Assembly: GCF_910592395.1 (NCBI RefSeq)
Contig: NC_088319.1
Span: 3,782,001-3,846,000, forward strand
Reading direction: 5' to 3'
Origin: Lineus longissimus
Taxonomy: Eukaryota; Nemertea; Pilidiophora; Heteronemertea; Lineidae
Length of the DNA: 64,000 nt
Below are positions 22,372 through 31,486 of the stretch, in pieces. Each line of letters starts with the position of its first letter. The first letter of the stretch is position 1. Under the pieces are notes generated by a model. The model made no database searches, was not told the origin of the DNA, and saw only the letters and a program-made list of their open reading frames with translations. The position numbers were made by a program, and so were the translations under genes.

Positions 22372-25300
22372 TTACTTTGTATTTGACACGGGTTGTAAAG
22401 GCTGACTACCAGTTGCATTGAGGTCCAGTCCCATAAGAAGGTCTATGTTGCTATTGGCTTGAGACTGAGATGTCTGTGCAGGGGGCGGGGCAGCCACTGG
22501 TCCTCCTGAAGAAATTAACAAACGCTGTTATCAATATCATCATGACAACAAATGTCGCTAATAAATGTTAAAGCAGATGTTAAAGGGAACTGAAACCGCC
22601 AAGCCAGTTCGTATGACCTCGTTTTCATTTCCCGCGTATCGGGTGATCAGAACGAGGCATGAATGAAACATGGCGCCTAGCTGTCAATCATTTAGTGACG
22701 TCACTACTATGGAATTTACTACGAAAACTCATGAATGAAAGATCGCATGACTCACGTGATTCTCACATGATTCTCAATGATAACAAATTGAACTGCGCAT
22801 GCTCGGGCACTGGGGGCGGAGCTACAAATCTGAACTCGAATAGGAAGTTGGAAGTTTGACTTTTTCGGGCGGTGAAAGTCGAAAAGTTGAATAAATCGCT
22901 CGGCGGTTCCAGTTCCCTTTAAGGGTTGACTACAGGTACCACCATTTTGGCTAGAACTTGAAATCATGAAGCAATTAGAACTTCTTCAAAATGAAGTGAA
23001 TGCTGATTCAAAACCTAGGAGGCTGTTCTCTGGAAAACAAAGAACTGACTCCCACCTTTAAAATAAGCATTCACTTCGTTTTGAAAGAGTTCCAATTGCT
23101 TTCGGATTTGGAGGTATATTCTAAAATACCTTGGTACCGTAAAGTCAACTTTTAAATGGAAAATGCATAAGCCTCGTTCTGAGAGTGGAGTGTTTTGGAC
23201 ACGCAACCAAGATGCTCTACCAAAGTTCCCTCGGGTTGCACTAAAATGTGGAAACCATGCACACAGCTCACTTCAGAATTGAGGCTCTCAAAACACTGCT
23301 TCAAACACAAATCAGCCAAGGAAGCATCAACCACCCTAATTTTTTTAATGAGCACTACACATATTTGCTGAGAAAAACGCTCCAAATAGCCCATTTGCGT
23401 GGATTTTAGCATCACTTGAGCAAGCCGATGCGGACTTCCTATGCGCGCTGCCGTAACATAATGTAAACAACGGCGCTACCGGCGCTCCGGGCAGGCGATG
23501 GATGGAATTTGCCAAATTCGCACATATTCAAGTTATTTTCATGGCCTATCTTTTTAAGTTTGAGGTATTTTAGAATAGAAATTGAACCCGAGGCGGAGGA
23601 CCTTGGTTGAGTTACCAAGACACTCGAGGGTGGAGCTAAAATTTCGTCCAAACCCGAGCCGATAGCTCCACCCGAGAGTGTCTTGGTAACTCAACCAAGG
23701 TCCTCCGCCTCGGGTTCAATTCCTTAAGCCATAATGACGGTAGGCCTACCTATGGTCAATCCTTAACCATTCAACATGTCTAAGCTTAGGAGTCCATCGT
23801 TCTAGCGCAGTATAACCTTTCTACTATGGACACCCTGGCTTGGGCCTGACAAATACTGTCCTTAATAGGGATGCGTACACTCGAACGTCAGTGCTAATCC
23901 ACCATTGATGATGTCATTGGAGCCAAAAACTACTTCTTTTAAACTCCACTCTTACAACTTTTTCAAAACAGCCTTTCAAGATTAAAATCAGCTACAAACA
24001 TTCTTTATCAGGTCACTGAGCTATATCAATACAATATATTGGAGAGGGCAACATACAAATGTTGAAATGTACTATTATTTTGAGAAGAAATACTTTTAGC
24101 CAATTCACTCTGCCACCTGCTCAACCTCGTCAAAATCGTCTCTGGTAGCGATGCGGACAGATTTTTCAATATGGCGCCAACAAATGGTTTAACCCTTTGG
24201 TTGCGGTCGACGTGCATACCCCGTCATGTCCTTCTATAATATTTATTCAACAGCACTAGGCCGCAACCTCTCTAAATACGCCAAACGCACTCGGGAATAA
24301 TTTGTTTCATCCTAATAGCATAGATGGCGACACTTTCGAATTGTTTCGACCGTTCAGTTCGAAGTTAGCTCCACAATTATTTATTGGCATCGACTGTTAG
24401 CACGCGTGGCACTGGCTGAAAAATGACTGCTGCAGCGATAGGGTCAAAGGGACTACGTCCTCAAATCTTGTCTTGAGTAGGCCAGCTTATGACTACATCT
24501 TGGGAGAATTATTGTACATACCAAAGAACAGATCTGTTTGATCCACGGGTCGAGACTGTACCGTCGTACCACTTGATGGGGGCGGGGCAGACACTGGTCC
24601 ACCTTTAACATGAACAATTAGAAATCTTTGTAGTACACAATACTGCTTAGAAAGTTCACATGTTTAATTAAGCAATTTTGTGAACCTTTTTGCGGATCCA
24701 AACACGGTACTGGAAAATTCATCCATTTGCAGAAAATGAATTACACGAAATCATCAAGGAATGTCTCTGCAAACATTTAGCTTTGCAAAAATTACATGGT
24801 TTATGACCATTATACTTGTCATAAAACTATCAGGTAGCTAATAAATAAATTGCGGAAATGTTTTTTCTGAGTTTTTTTTGTATTATACATACCAAAAAAA
24901 AGATCGGAACTATTCATTGCAGGTTTAACAGGAGCGGGCTGGGCAGCTGGAGCAGGTTGGACAGCTGGACTGGGATGGGGTCGATTAGGTGATGGTGCCC
25001 TCTGTCGACTGGGCGGTGCTGCTATTCTAACACCACCTGGAGGAGGTGGTAGGATACCCATTCCTCCACCACTAGGAAAATTCGATTTGGGTCGTGGTTT
25101 GGGACTTTTTTCTTCTCCGAAGGTTTTCTTTGTCTGCAAAACAATATTATCCTTAAAAAAAATTTCAGGATATAAGCTTACATGTATATTATTCACTGAA
25201 ATGACCACAATAAGGACTCAATTTGCCCTAATGCAGAGTGCCATTCAAGCCCTTTTTAATAAATGGTCACATCAATAGGTTTGTTGACAATGTTATCCTT

Positions 25301-28300
25301 TGACTTTTCTGTCACACACTGTGTAGCAGCCCATTCAATTTGTCCTAACAATACTCTATATAAATACACCAACAGAGGAGTTTGAATACACACATGGATG
25401 AATTGCAATGTTCTCACTCGGGCCTACAGCAGTTGCTTCAAATCTGCCAACACTTGAATTCCATATTGTTCCATACTGTTTTTATCACAAAATGTAACTA
25501 CTGTAGAACCTCTCTATTAAGGACACCCATTGGACTGACAAGTGCTGTCCTTTATAGAGAGGTGTCCTGATTAAAGAGGTCAAAATTAATGGAAACAACC
25601 AATTTAGGACCAAAACTAGTGTCCTTATTAGAGAGGTTGTCCTTAAAAGAGAGGTTGTCCTTAATAGAGAGGTTATCCTTAATAAAGAGGTTGTCCTTAA
25701 TAGAGAGGTGTCCGCTAAGGAAGGTTCCACTGCACTTGAGAGTCATGTAATTGTGATTTTGATGCAAAGTTTTACATGAAGCATTTTCTGTGGGTTGGCG
25801 AAATGACCTTGGGAAACATGTTGACATTTCCTGGAAATCCAACCTGGAGGAGTGCGTGGCCCAAGGAAATGTGGTGTTGATTCTCAAGGGTGACCCTTAC
25901 CGACAAATTTAATTTAATGGTTTGTCCCTCCTTAAAGCCTAGATCTAACTTGGGTCCGCTGTCAAAGTTCTTCAGGGATTCTGCAGCTTCTTTGTCTTGT
26001 TTTAGCCACCTGTAGCAAAGAATGTAGGAAAATCGTTCATTTACAGTGTATATCAAACTGAAAGTGCTTGACGCTTTTCAAATTTGGTTCCACTCCTTGA
26101 TAGAAAAACAGTTATTATTTATAGCACGCATGCGGCCTGGCGCATTAAACGTATTCCCACCACATGAGTGCACCCAAGGTCAACCTTAACGTCAACCTTC
26201 TATCATGACCCAACATTATTTTTATAGTCGTCGCAGATAAGAAGCGGGGTTAATACTAATCATCCTGACTGTGATGTCACAGGGAAGAATCTAGCTTCTG
26301 TGCGTGCGTCGTCAATGCATGATAATTATGATTATACTTTATATAGCGCTTAATACAACTGGTTTCAGTAGCTCAAAGCACTTCACATTAATATGTAAAG
26401 AGCAATCTCTAGTGAACTCACACAACTGTCCTTCTGACATATTGAGCCAGTACATTGGGGGATGAGTCCCCCAAACCCCCTCCCCCGTTCTCTGAAAGTG
26501 ACAGGTTTTAGTCAGTACATTTGGGGGAAGGCCTCCCCAACCCCCCCCCCCCCCCATTTGACTCTAAAAATAGAATTCCTTGGAGACGCTGAACAATAAG
26601 GCCCCATAAAGAAATAGTCCCCGCCCCGGTAGCTGTCTCATATCTGCTGAAAGAAGCAGCTCTTTGTGGTGAAATAATAATTGAATGCATGTCATGACAC
26701 CCAGGAGCTTTTTCTCATTTCTGAAACAGTTGCATGGTTGGAATGAATTTCCAAATCAGTCCGTCAAATCTCTATCCAAATGGAACTTTAAGACCACTCT
26801 ATATTTGTGCAGTAGTGTTAAAACTGACTTTTTGAAGTAAAGTACGTAAATCGAGAAGAAGAGGACGTTTACTTCGTCTGCAATGAAATGTCACAACTGT
26901 CTCCGCCGACGTTGTTGTCCTGTATGTTCTAGCAGACGATTTTTAGATACACTTCAAGACAGTGGCGCCGGTGCGAATAAATCTACTTGCGTGATTGGTC
27001 AATGGCTCATGACGTCATGAAATAATTGCGTCAACAATGGGAATCATGGTAACTGTGGTTGCGGTGCGTCGTGAAAGCAGGATCGGCAAGCGCGGCCCGT
27101 ATGGAATGCAACAAACTGTACCGGAACCAGAATTGTCATGGGTCTGCACAAATTTTTTCAGATTCGATGGACATGATGGATATATGAATTTTGTTTACAC
27201 TTTATACATACACGTAACCATTACACTCACTACGTTGTGTGAGTTATTACCCCTAGCTATTGGCCTGTACATTCGTGGTTCAAGCTCTACTCTAGGAGTA
27301 TTATACAGCATATACATGCATAGACCCGCACAAAGATCATCGCTGATGGAGGGTTCAAATGGCCCTTTTTAGAAAATTGGAATAACTCAATCAGATTCAC
27401 AGAATTTTCAATTTTTTGGTACCGTTAATTCAATGATGGGAACTACTATAACTAGTGTACAGCGACTGGGTAACTGAAAGCTTGGTCATAAACACCCTTA
27501 AAGGGGGACCATAGGCAGGAGCAGAGGGGCTAACTTGACCATCTTCAGGTGACTAATATACATAGTAAGGGCCCTGGGTCATGTCAGATTCAGCACTAAA
27601 TACATTCCTCGTACAAGCGTGAATCATTTCGACGAACTGTGAGATGTGAGAGACCCCTATTGGTGACGTTGTGTAACTTTATCTTGCCTGCCTACATGTA
27701 CTGCCTATATTGTCCCTTTAATACAGCTATTGGTCCTTCAAGGAGGCTGAATTGTCTTATAAAAACTTACTTAAAATGATCTGTTAATGAGACTCTGAAG
27801 TCAAATGCATCTCCACGATCAGAGAATCCTATACCAATTGAAGCTTTGCGTGTACCTGCAAATAATATTTTAAAACACTATTTAAAAATATGAGATCAAA
27901 ATAGTACTTTAGTTTCTGTATGGACTCACGAACATTTTTCAATGACTCATAAATAAGTTCCCTTTCCAAAGTTCTGGCATCATGTCATAATAATATCATG
28001 ACAACATCCCTAAACTGTCTTATTCTGGAGTTATTCTTCGGAGATTGTTGCCTGCCACCACAGGTAGGCACAATTTGAGTTACTACCCCAACGACCCTGT
28101 CTCTTGGCAAGGAGACCATCACAAGCTACTGGTAAATAGCCTATAAACTAAATAGCATTAGTTGAAATAAAGAACATTTTTTATGCCCATCGGATAAATC
28201 TGTTACCCGCATTGTTTGGAACTCTGAAGCACAAACTACTGGTTAGATTTCTTTCAAGTTTGGTTTTTTAGTGATCCTTACTTTGCGATCAAACAGGATT

Positions 28301-31255
28301 TTTTTTATTCAACATTGTCAGCGCAGGAATTTTAAAGGGTAACTCGTGTCAAATTTCACCATATGATGTTTTAGCTGTTTTTGACAAATGTTTACGTCAC
28401 TTTCTCATAAATCGGTAAGGTTTTCGAATCGAAATGCACATTTTCTAGAAATTGATGGTTTAATCCCGCCCGGACGGCTCGCTTCGATGCCATGGAAATT
28501 GCGCTACGCCGACGACGTTTTCGTTGATGACGTCACAAAATGAACATTTTCGCGGTGGCAGTGGTTTACATTCAGCGATTTTATAATAAATCTAATCAAA
28601 AATGGAAAATTTGAGCTTTACATTTGTGATCAACAATTAAAAACGGACGTATTTCCGCCAAGTTGTAAATCACATCATATATAGTATCACTTTAAGAATT
28701 CTTCAGCGAAGTCCAATTGTCATGGGGCCTGGCTGGGAGCCCGGCAAGTACCATATTTGTTTCTTGGTACACGGCACATGAGTAAAATAATGAATAACCT
28801 AATGATTTCAATCAGATTGATCAGAAATAAATCGTACAGCGCAGAAAATGACACAATTCACAGCACGAAATATGACAATGTACACAAGTCCATTATTTCA
28901 TTATACCACAGTTACTAAATGAGAAAATCCTAATTGGTCACAAAGCAAGAATCAATAACCAAACTACAAAGAAATCCGACAGCTAATCAGTGCTCCAGAC
29001 CCCGAAAGATGCGGACGAACCATTTACAAATGAACTTTAGACTTACAGGCCTTTCAATTACGTGGAGACCTCTACACCTTGTCTTTTTTTAGCCTATTTT
29101 GGACATGTTTTTTGCTTTTTAGCTTAATTTGGGGACATTTCACCTCGCCAATTTGCCTGAACAGCGACGTCAAAGTTACTGACTGATATCACCACATACA
29201 CCTGAAAAATCATAATTTTAGGATAAAACTATAAAATTAGGCCATCTGGATGAGATTTGGTTATGTTAGGGGTCAAAAAACACTTCAGGGGGGTCATATT
29301 ATTTTTTTTTTTAAATTTAAAAAATAGACCTAATTTGGGGGCATCCTGTATGGCCTACACCGTTATACGGTGTAGGAATCATGTAATTGAGAGGCCTGAC
29401 TTACTAGATGGGTGTTCACTGATCCTAATCACGTAATAACGACTGGAATCCTTCACCGACTGGACATCAACCCCTGCTGGATATTGCTCTACTATACTCA
29501 TCGCAAATAATTCACCTGAAATTCACAATTTAGATCATTAGAAAACAAACAGACATTACAATACAAACGCGACCAAGTTGCTCTAAACAAGATAAGTTAC
29601 TGGCCTGAGGTTAACTTTAACAAGATTTTTTTATGTGACCCGTTCCAGCAAAACCAGTCGCATGTCGCTCTGAGCTTGGCAGGTTGAGACGGACTGTTTG
29701 TTCATTTCACTGTTGTCTGCCTTTTGTGAAGTCTGACAACATCAATTTCTTCCATTATCTCCATTTCACTGTTGTCTGCCTTTTGTGAAGTCTGACAACA
29801 TCAATTTCTTCTATTATCTCCTGGTGTCACCTGGGCTCATCTTATGTGCGACATGCGACTGGTTTTGCTAGAACAGGTCACATTTCAAAATTCCTAGTTA
29901 GAGACTTCGAATATTTTGTTTAAACAACCCATCTCTTGTTGGTATAAGATGAGAGATCCTCACATGTAGATCTGGAATTGCACCAATAAAGATCATAATG
30001 GATAACCACTGATGACCACATTTATTACAGCTTGTTAACCCATTTAGAATAGATCCAGGAAATTTTTATGTGTTTACCTGTATTTCCCCGGAGCACTTTT
30101 CAGTTCACCCCAAAAAATCTCAAAAAGCATCCCTGCAGAAGACCCCTTAATAGAGAGGTGTCCTGATTAGAGAGGTCAAATTGAATGGAAACAACCAATT
30201 TGGGACATAAGCAAGTGACCGTAATAGAGAGGTTGTCCGTAATAGAGAGGTGTCTGCTAAGGGAGGTTCCACTGTACTTACCACTGAGTCTGTCCAATAG
30301 TTTTATCATCAACTGTGGTCCTTTTGCCACAACATTCAACTTTCCAGTCCAGTCCGGATCGTCTAATTTCCACTCATTTGCCCTGAAATAAGACAACTGG
30401 TGATGTGAATCAGGATCAAGGTTAAAGGCCTGCGCTGTTCGTTAACAAATTTGAATTTGTAATTGAATTTAAAAATGTCCAATTGCAGAAATATACTAAA
30501 TATCAGTTTCAACATTGTGATCAATCAGAAGCCTTCTATTTCTAACAATAACATAAACAAACGGGATGGGGCTTTGATGACAGTATTTTTGTTATCCTGA
30601 GAACTGGCTTTTTTTACTCCTTAGTCATATAAAAACCGGGACAGGAGAAAAAGCAATAAAATCCACTGTGAAGAGCGGTTGTTCCAACTAGGCCTACTTC
30701 AGACCTGTACATGTATTGTATAATTCAACAAGCAGTGGGGGGACGCATAGGTCTGATTTATAATTGGTATAATGCCCCCAAAAGTAAAAATCGCCAAGCT
30801 AACGCCCTAACGGCCGTGAGTCATGCCACGATGACGATGACATTGACATGTCACGAGACAAGTGACATAGCCGGGAGCAGGTGGGATTTGTCCGTCAATG
30901 ACATCAATATATCCAAGCAAGAACCCTGGTGGGAAGCATCTATAGGTCATGCGGTCGGAAGGTTGATCGCGGATCTGTTGATCAAGGGGCGAAATGGGGT
31001 CCTGTCGAAATTAGGAACATACAAATTCCTGTGCCAGTAGTACATTTTCTGCTGAATGGTTTCATCACAAGCGGCAATCAACCATGGTTTTTTAGCAAAG
31101 TATAGGACGAATCATATGCGAATTGATTTCAAACTTAGGATTGGTACTTCTTCTTACTTATAACCTCCAGTATTGCTCTGCAGAGGTGGTATTTTATATA
31201 CAAATACTTCATTCTTTTGGCAAATGACAGTCTCGTAGGCGGCGGATTCCTCCAT
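22372..31255 (-). CDS. NECAP: NECAP family adaptin-ear-binding coat-associated protein
   Basis: Eight coding exons on the minus strand: 31,255-31,158; 30,382-30,282; 29,515-29,405; 27,855-27,771; 26,009-25,901; 25,133-24,893; 24,602-24,522; 22,505-22,372. All junction phases agree, giving about 319 residues against about 275 in vertebrate NECAP1. Exons 1-5 encode the PH-like NECAP domain: an N-terminal [18 protein letters not shown], then [27 protein letters not shown] and [13 protein letters not shown]. Then comes the family signature [16 protein letters not shown]. Exon 6 holds a basic/proline stretch with [18 protein letters not shown] acts in clathrin-mediated endocytosis, contacting AP-2 and helping recruit accessory proteins. 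Exons 6-8 end in DLFFG, DLFFG and DLLMGLD, and exons 7 and 8 both begin GGPV(S/A)APPP. The TAA at 22,374-22,372 is taken as the stop, but it overlaps a GTAAGA donor-like site. The C-terminal WxxF motif of vertebrate NECAPs is not seen, so a further 3' exon may exist. Confidence 0.93.
22580..22922. mobile_element. TTAA-flanked MITE, AGGGAACTGAAACCGCC ends
   Basis: TTAA then AGGGAACTGAAACCGCC at the left; GGCGGTTCCAGTTCCCT then TTAA at the right. This gives clean terminal inverted repeats of about 17 bp with a perfect TTAA duplication. It lies in the last NECAP intron, about 75 bp upstream of exon 8. No coding capacity. Confidence 0.85.
22968..23090. repeat. foldback repeat
   Basis: GAAGCAATTAGAACTTCTTC and the following bases at about 22,968-23,008 are repeated in inverted orientation at about 23,050-23,085 with few mismatches. 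They can form a hairpin with arms of about 40 bp inside a NECAP intron. Confidence 0.65.
23581..23720. repeat. 140-bp near-perfect palindrome
   Basis: The left arm starts ATTGAACCCGAGGCGGAGGA and passes through CTTGGTTGAGTTACCAAGAC. The right arm is its reverse complement with one or two changes, around a loop of about 25 bp containing ATTTCGTCC. A much more diverged relative lies at about 60,196-60,365 (GTCTCACCAAAA / TTGGTGAGAC), also preceded by TATTTTAGAATAGAAATTGA. It lies in the intron between NECAP exons 7 and 8. Confidence 0.8.
23812..23868. mobile_element. degenerate pogo-like MITE remnant
   Basis: AACCTTTCTACTATGGACAC followed by CTGTCCTTAATAGGGATG is recognisable as one decayed arm of the family. 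Confidence 0.5.
24522..24602 (-). other. NECAP: NECAP exon 7, symmetric duplicated exon
   Basis: This 81-bp exon starts and ends in the same phase (1-1), so it can be skipped without a frameshift. It encodes [14 protein letters not shown] and ends DLFFG. Exon 8 starts [14 protein letters not shown] and reaches DLLMG. The shared layout suggests duplication of one exon. Confidence 0.7.
25499..25734. mobile_element. pogo-like MITE with 18-bp array, in NECAP intron 5
   Basis: Starts TACTGTAGAACCTCTC and ends GAAGGTTCCACTGCA. The right half has about five copies of the AGAGGTTGTCCTTAATAG unit. It is intronic between NECAP exons 5 and 6. Confidence 0.8.
26100..26280. repeat. dispersed repeat shared with 61,095-61,245
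   Basis: Both loci contain TCCCACCACRTGAG followed by GTCAACCTT-like or GTCACCCTG-like phrases, an ACGTCA element and AGCGGGGTAAT. Identity is partial, so this is a diverged repeat family of unknown type. Confidence 0.4.
26324..26400 (-). mobile_element. short LINE-type 3' tail fragment
   Basis: Read on the minus strand, it carries GTGAAGTGCTTTGAGC, then AAGCGCTATATAAAG, then an ATAATCATA-rich end. This is the usual layout of CR1/L2-like LINE 3' UTRs. It is followed on the plus strand by a G/C-rich low-complexity stretch to about 26,560. Confidence 0.55.
27498..27721. mobile_element. TTAA-flanked MITE, AGGGGGACYATAGGCAGG family, copy 2
   Basis: TTAA then AGGGGGACCATAGGCAGG at the left and CTGCCTATATTGTCCCT then TTAA at the right. 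It is homologous to 2,479-2,670 throughout and lies in NECAP intron 4, 49 nt from the exon 4 donor. Confidence 0.8.
28190..29037. mobile_element. second copy of the 21,085-type element, interrupted
   Basis: Left arm CCCGCATTGTTTGGAACTCT and CAAACTACTGGTTAGATTT; right arm ATCCGACAGCTAATCAGTGC and GATGCGGACGAACCATTTAC. The interior matches 21,085-21,597 on both sides of an inserted element at 28,332-28,695. Confidence 0.7.
28332..28695 (+). mobile_element. AGGGTAACTCGTGTC MITE, copy 2, nested
   Basis: Flanked by TTAA on both sides (28,332-28,335 and 28,692-28,695) and inserted into the 28,190-29,037 element. Removing it leaves a continuous match to the uninterrupted copy near 21,230, which confirms the TTAA duplication and the order of insertion. 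Confidence 0.85.
29046..29398. mobile_element. 353-bp transposon, CAGGCCTTTCAATTAC ends, 5-bp TSD
   Basis: Starts CAGGCCTTTCAATTACGTGG and ends ATGTAATTGAGAGGCCTG. It is flanked by ACTTA at 29,041-29,045 and 29,399-29,403. A second copy at 33,894-34,269 also has a 5-bp duplication. On the minus strand the right flank reads TAAGT, which is positions +2 to +6 of the NECAP exon 3 splice donor. Superfamily not recognised. Confidence 0.85.
29634..29883. mobile_element. TGTGACC hairpin MITE, copy 2, internal duplication
   Basis: TGTGACCCGTTCCAGCAAAA at the left and TTTTGCTAGAACAGGTCACA at the right. A segment of about 52 bp containing CATTTCACTGTTGTCTGCC is directly duplicated at about 29,703 and 29,763. 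It is intronic in NECAP. Confidence 0.8.
30145..30276. mobile_element. pogo-like MITE, one arm truncated, at a NECAP splice donor
   Basis: Its intact right end GGAGGTTCCACTGTA finishes at 30,276. On the minus strand the NECAP exon 2 donor reads GTAAGT directly into the element terminus, so the last T of the donor is the element border. The left arm starts mid-element at CCTTAATAGAGAGG. Confidence 0.8.
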
Positions 31256-31486
31256 TTTTAATTCAACGGAATTTCCCGAGCAATACCGAGTTTTCCCGAA
31301 CAATATTTATCGCATTCCCGTCTCCCTAAATCTATTTATATGTACTTGTACACAAAAATACACTAGGGCAAGTTCTGCCAACCAGGTTAAACTAAATCTG
31401 CCATTTTGTTTTCTTCAAAATTTTACGAATTTGCTGTGATTATCGCCTATCATTTTAGGCGTTGTTTCATCGAAAGCGCCTTCAAA
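31256..31486. promoter_or_regulatory. bidirectional promoter region between NECAP and TARDBP
   Basis: Only 231 bp separate the two divergent start codons, so both 5' UTRs and core promoters must lie here unless upstream noncoding exons exist. A direct repeat TTCCCGARCAATA occurs at about 31,271 and 31,293. No clear TATA box is positioned for either gene. Promoter function is inferred from the geometry. Confidence 0.6.
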
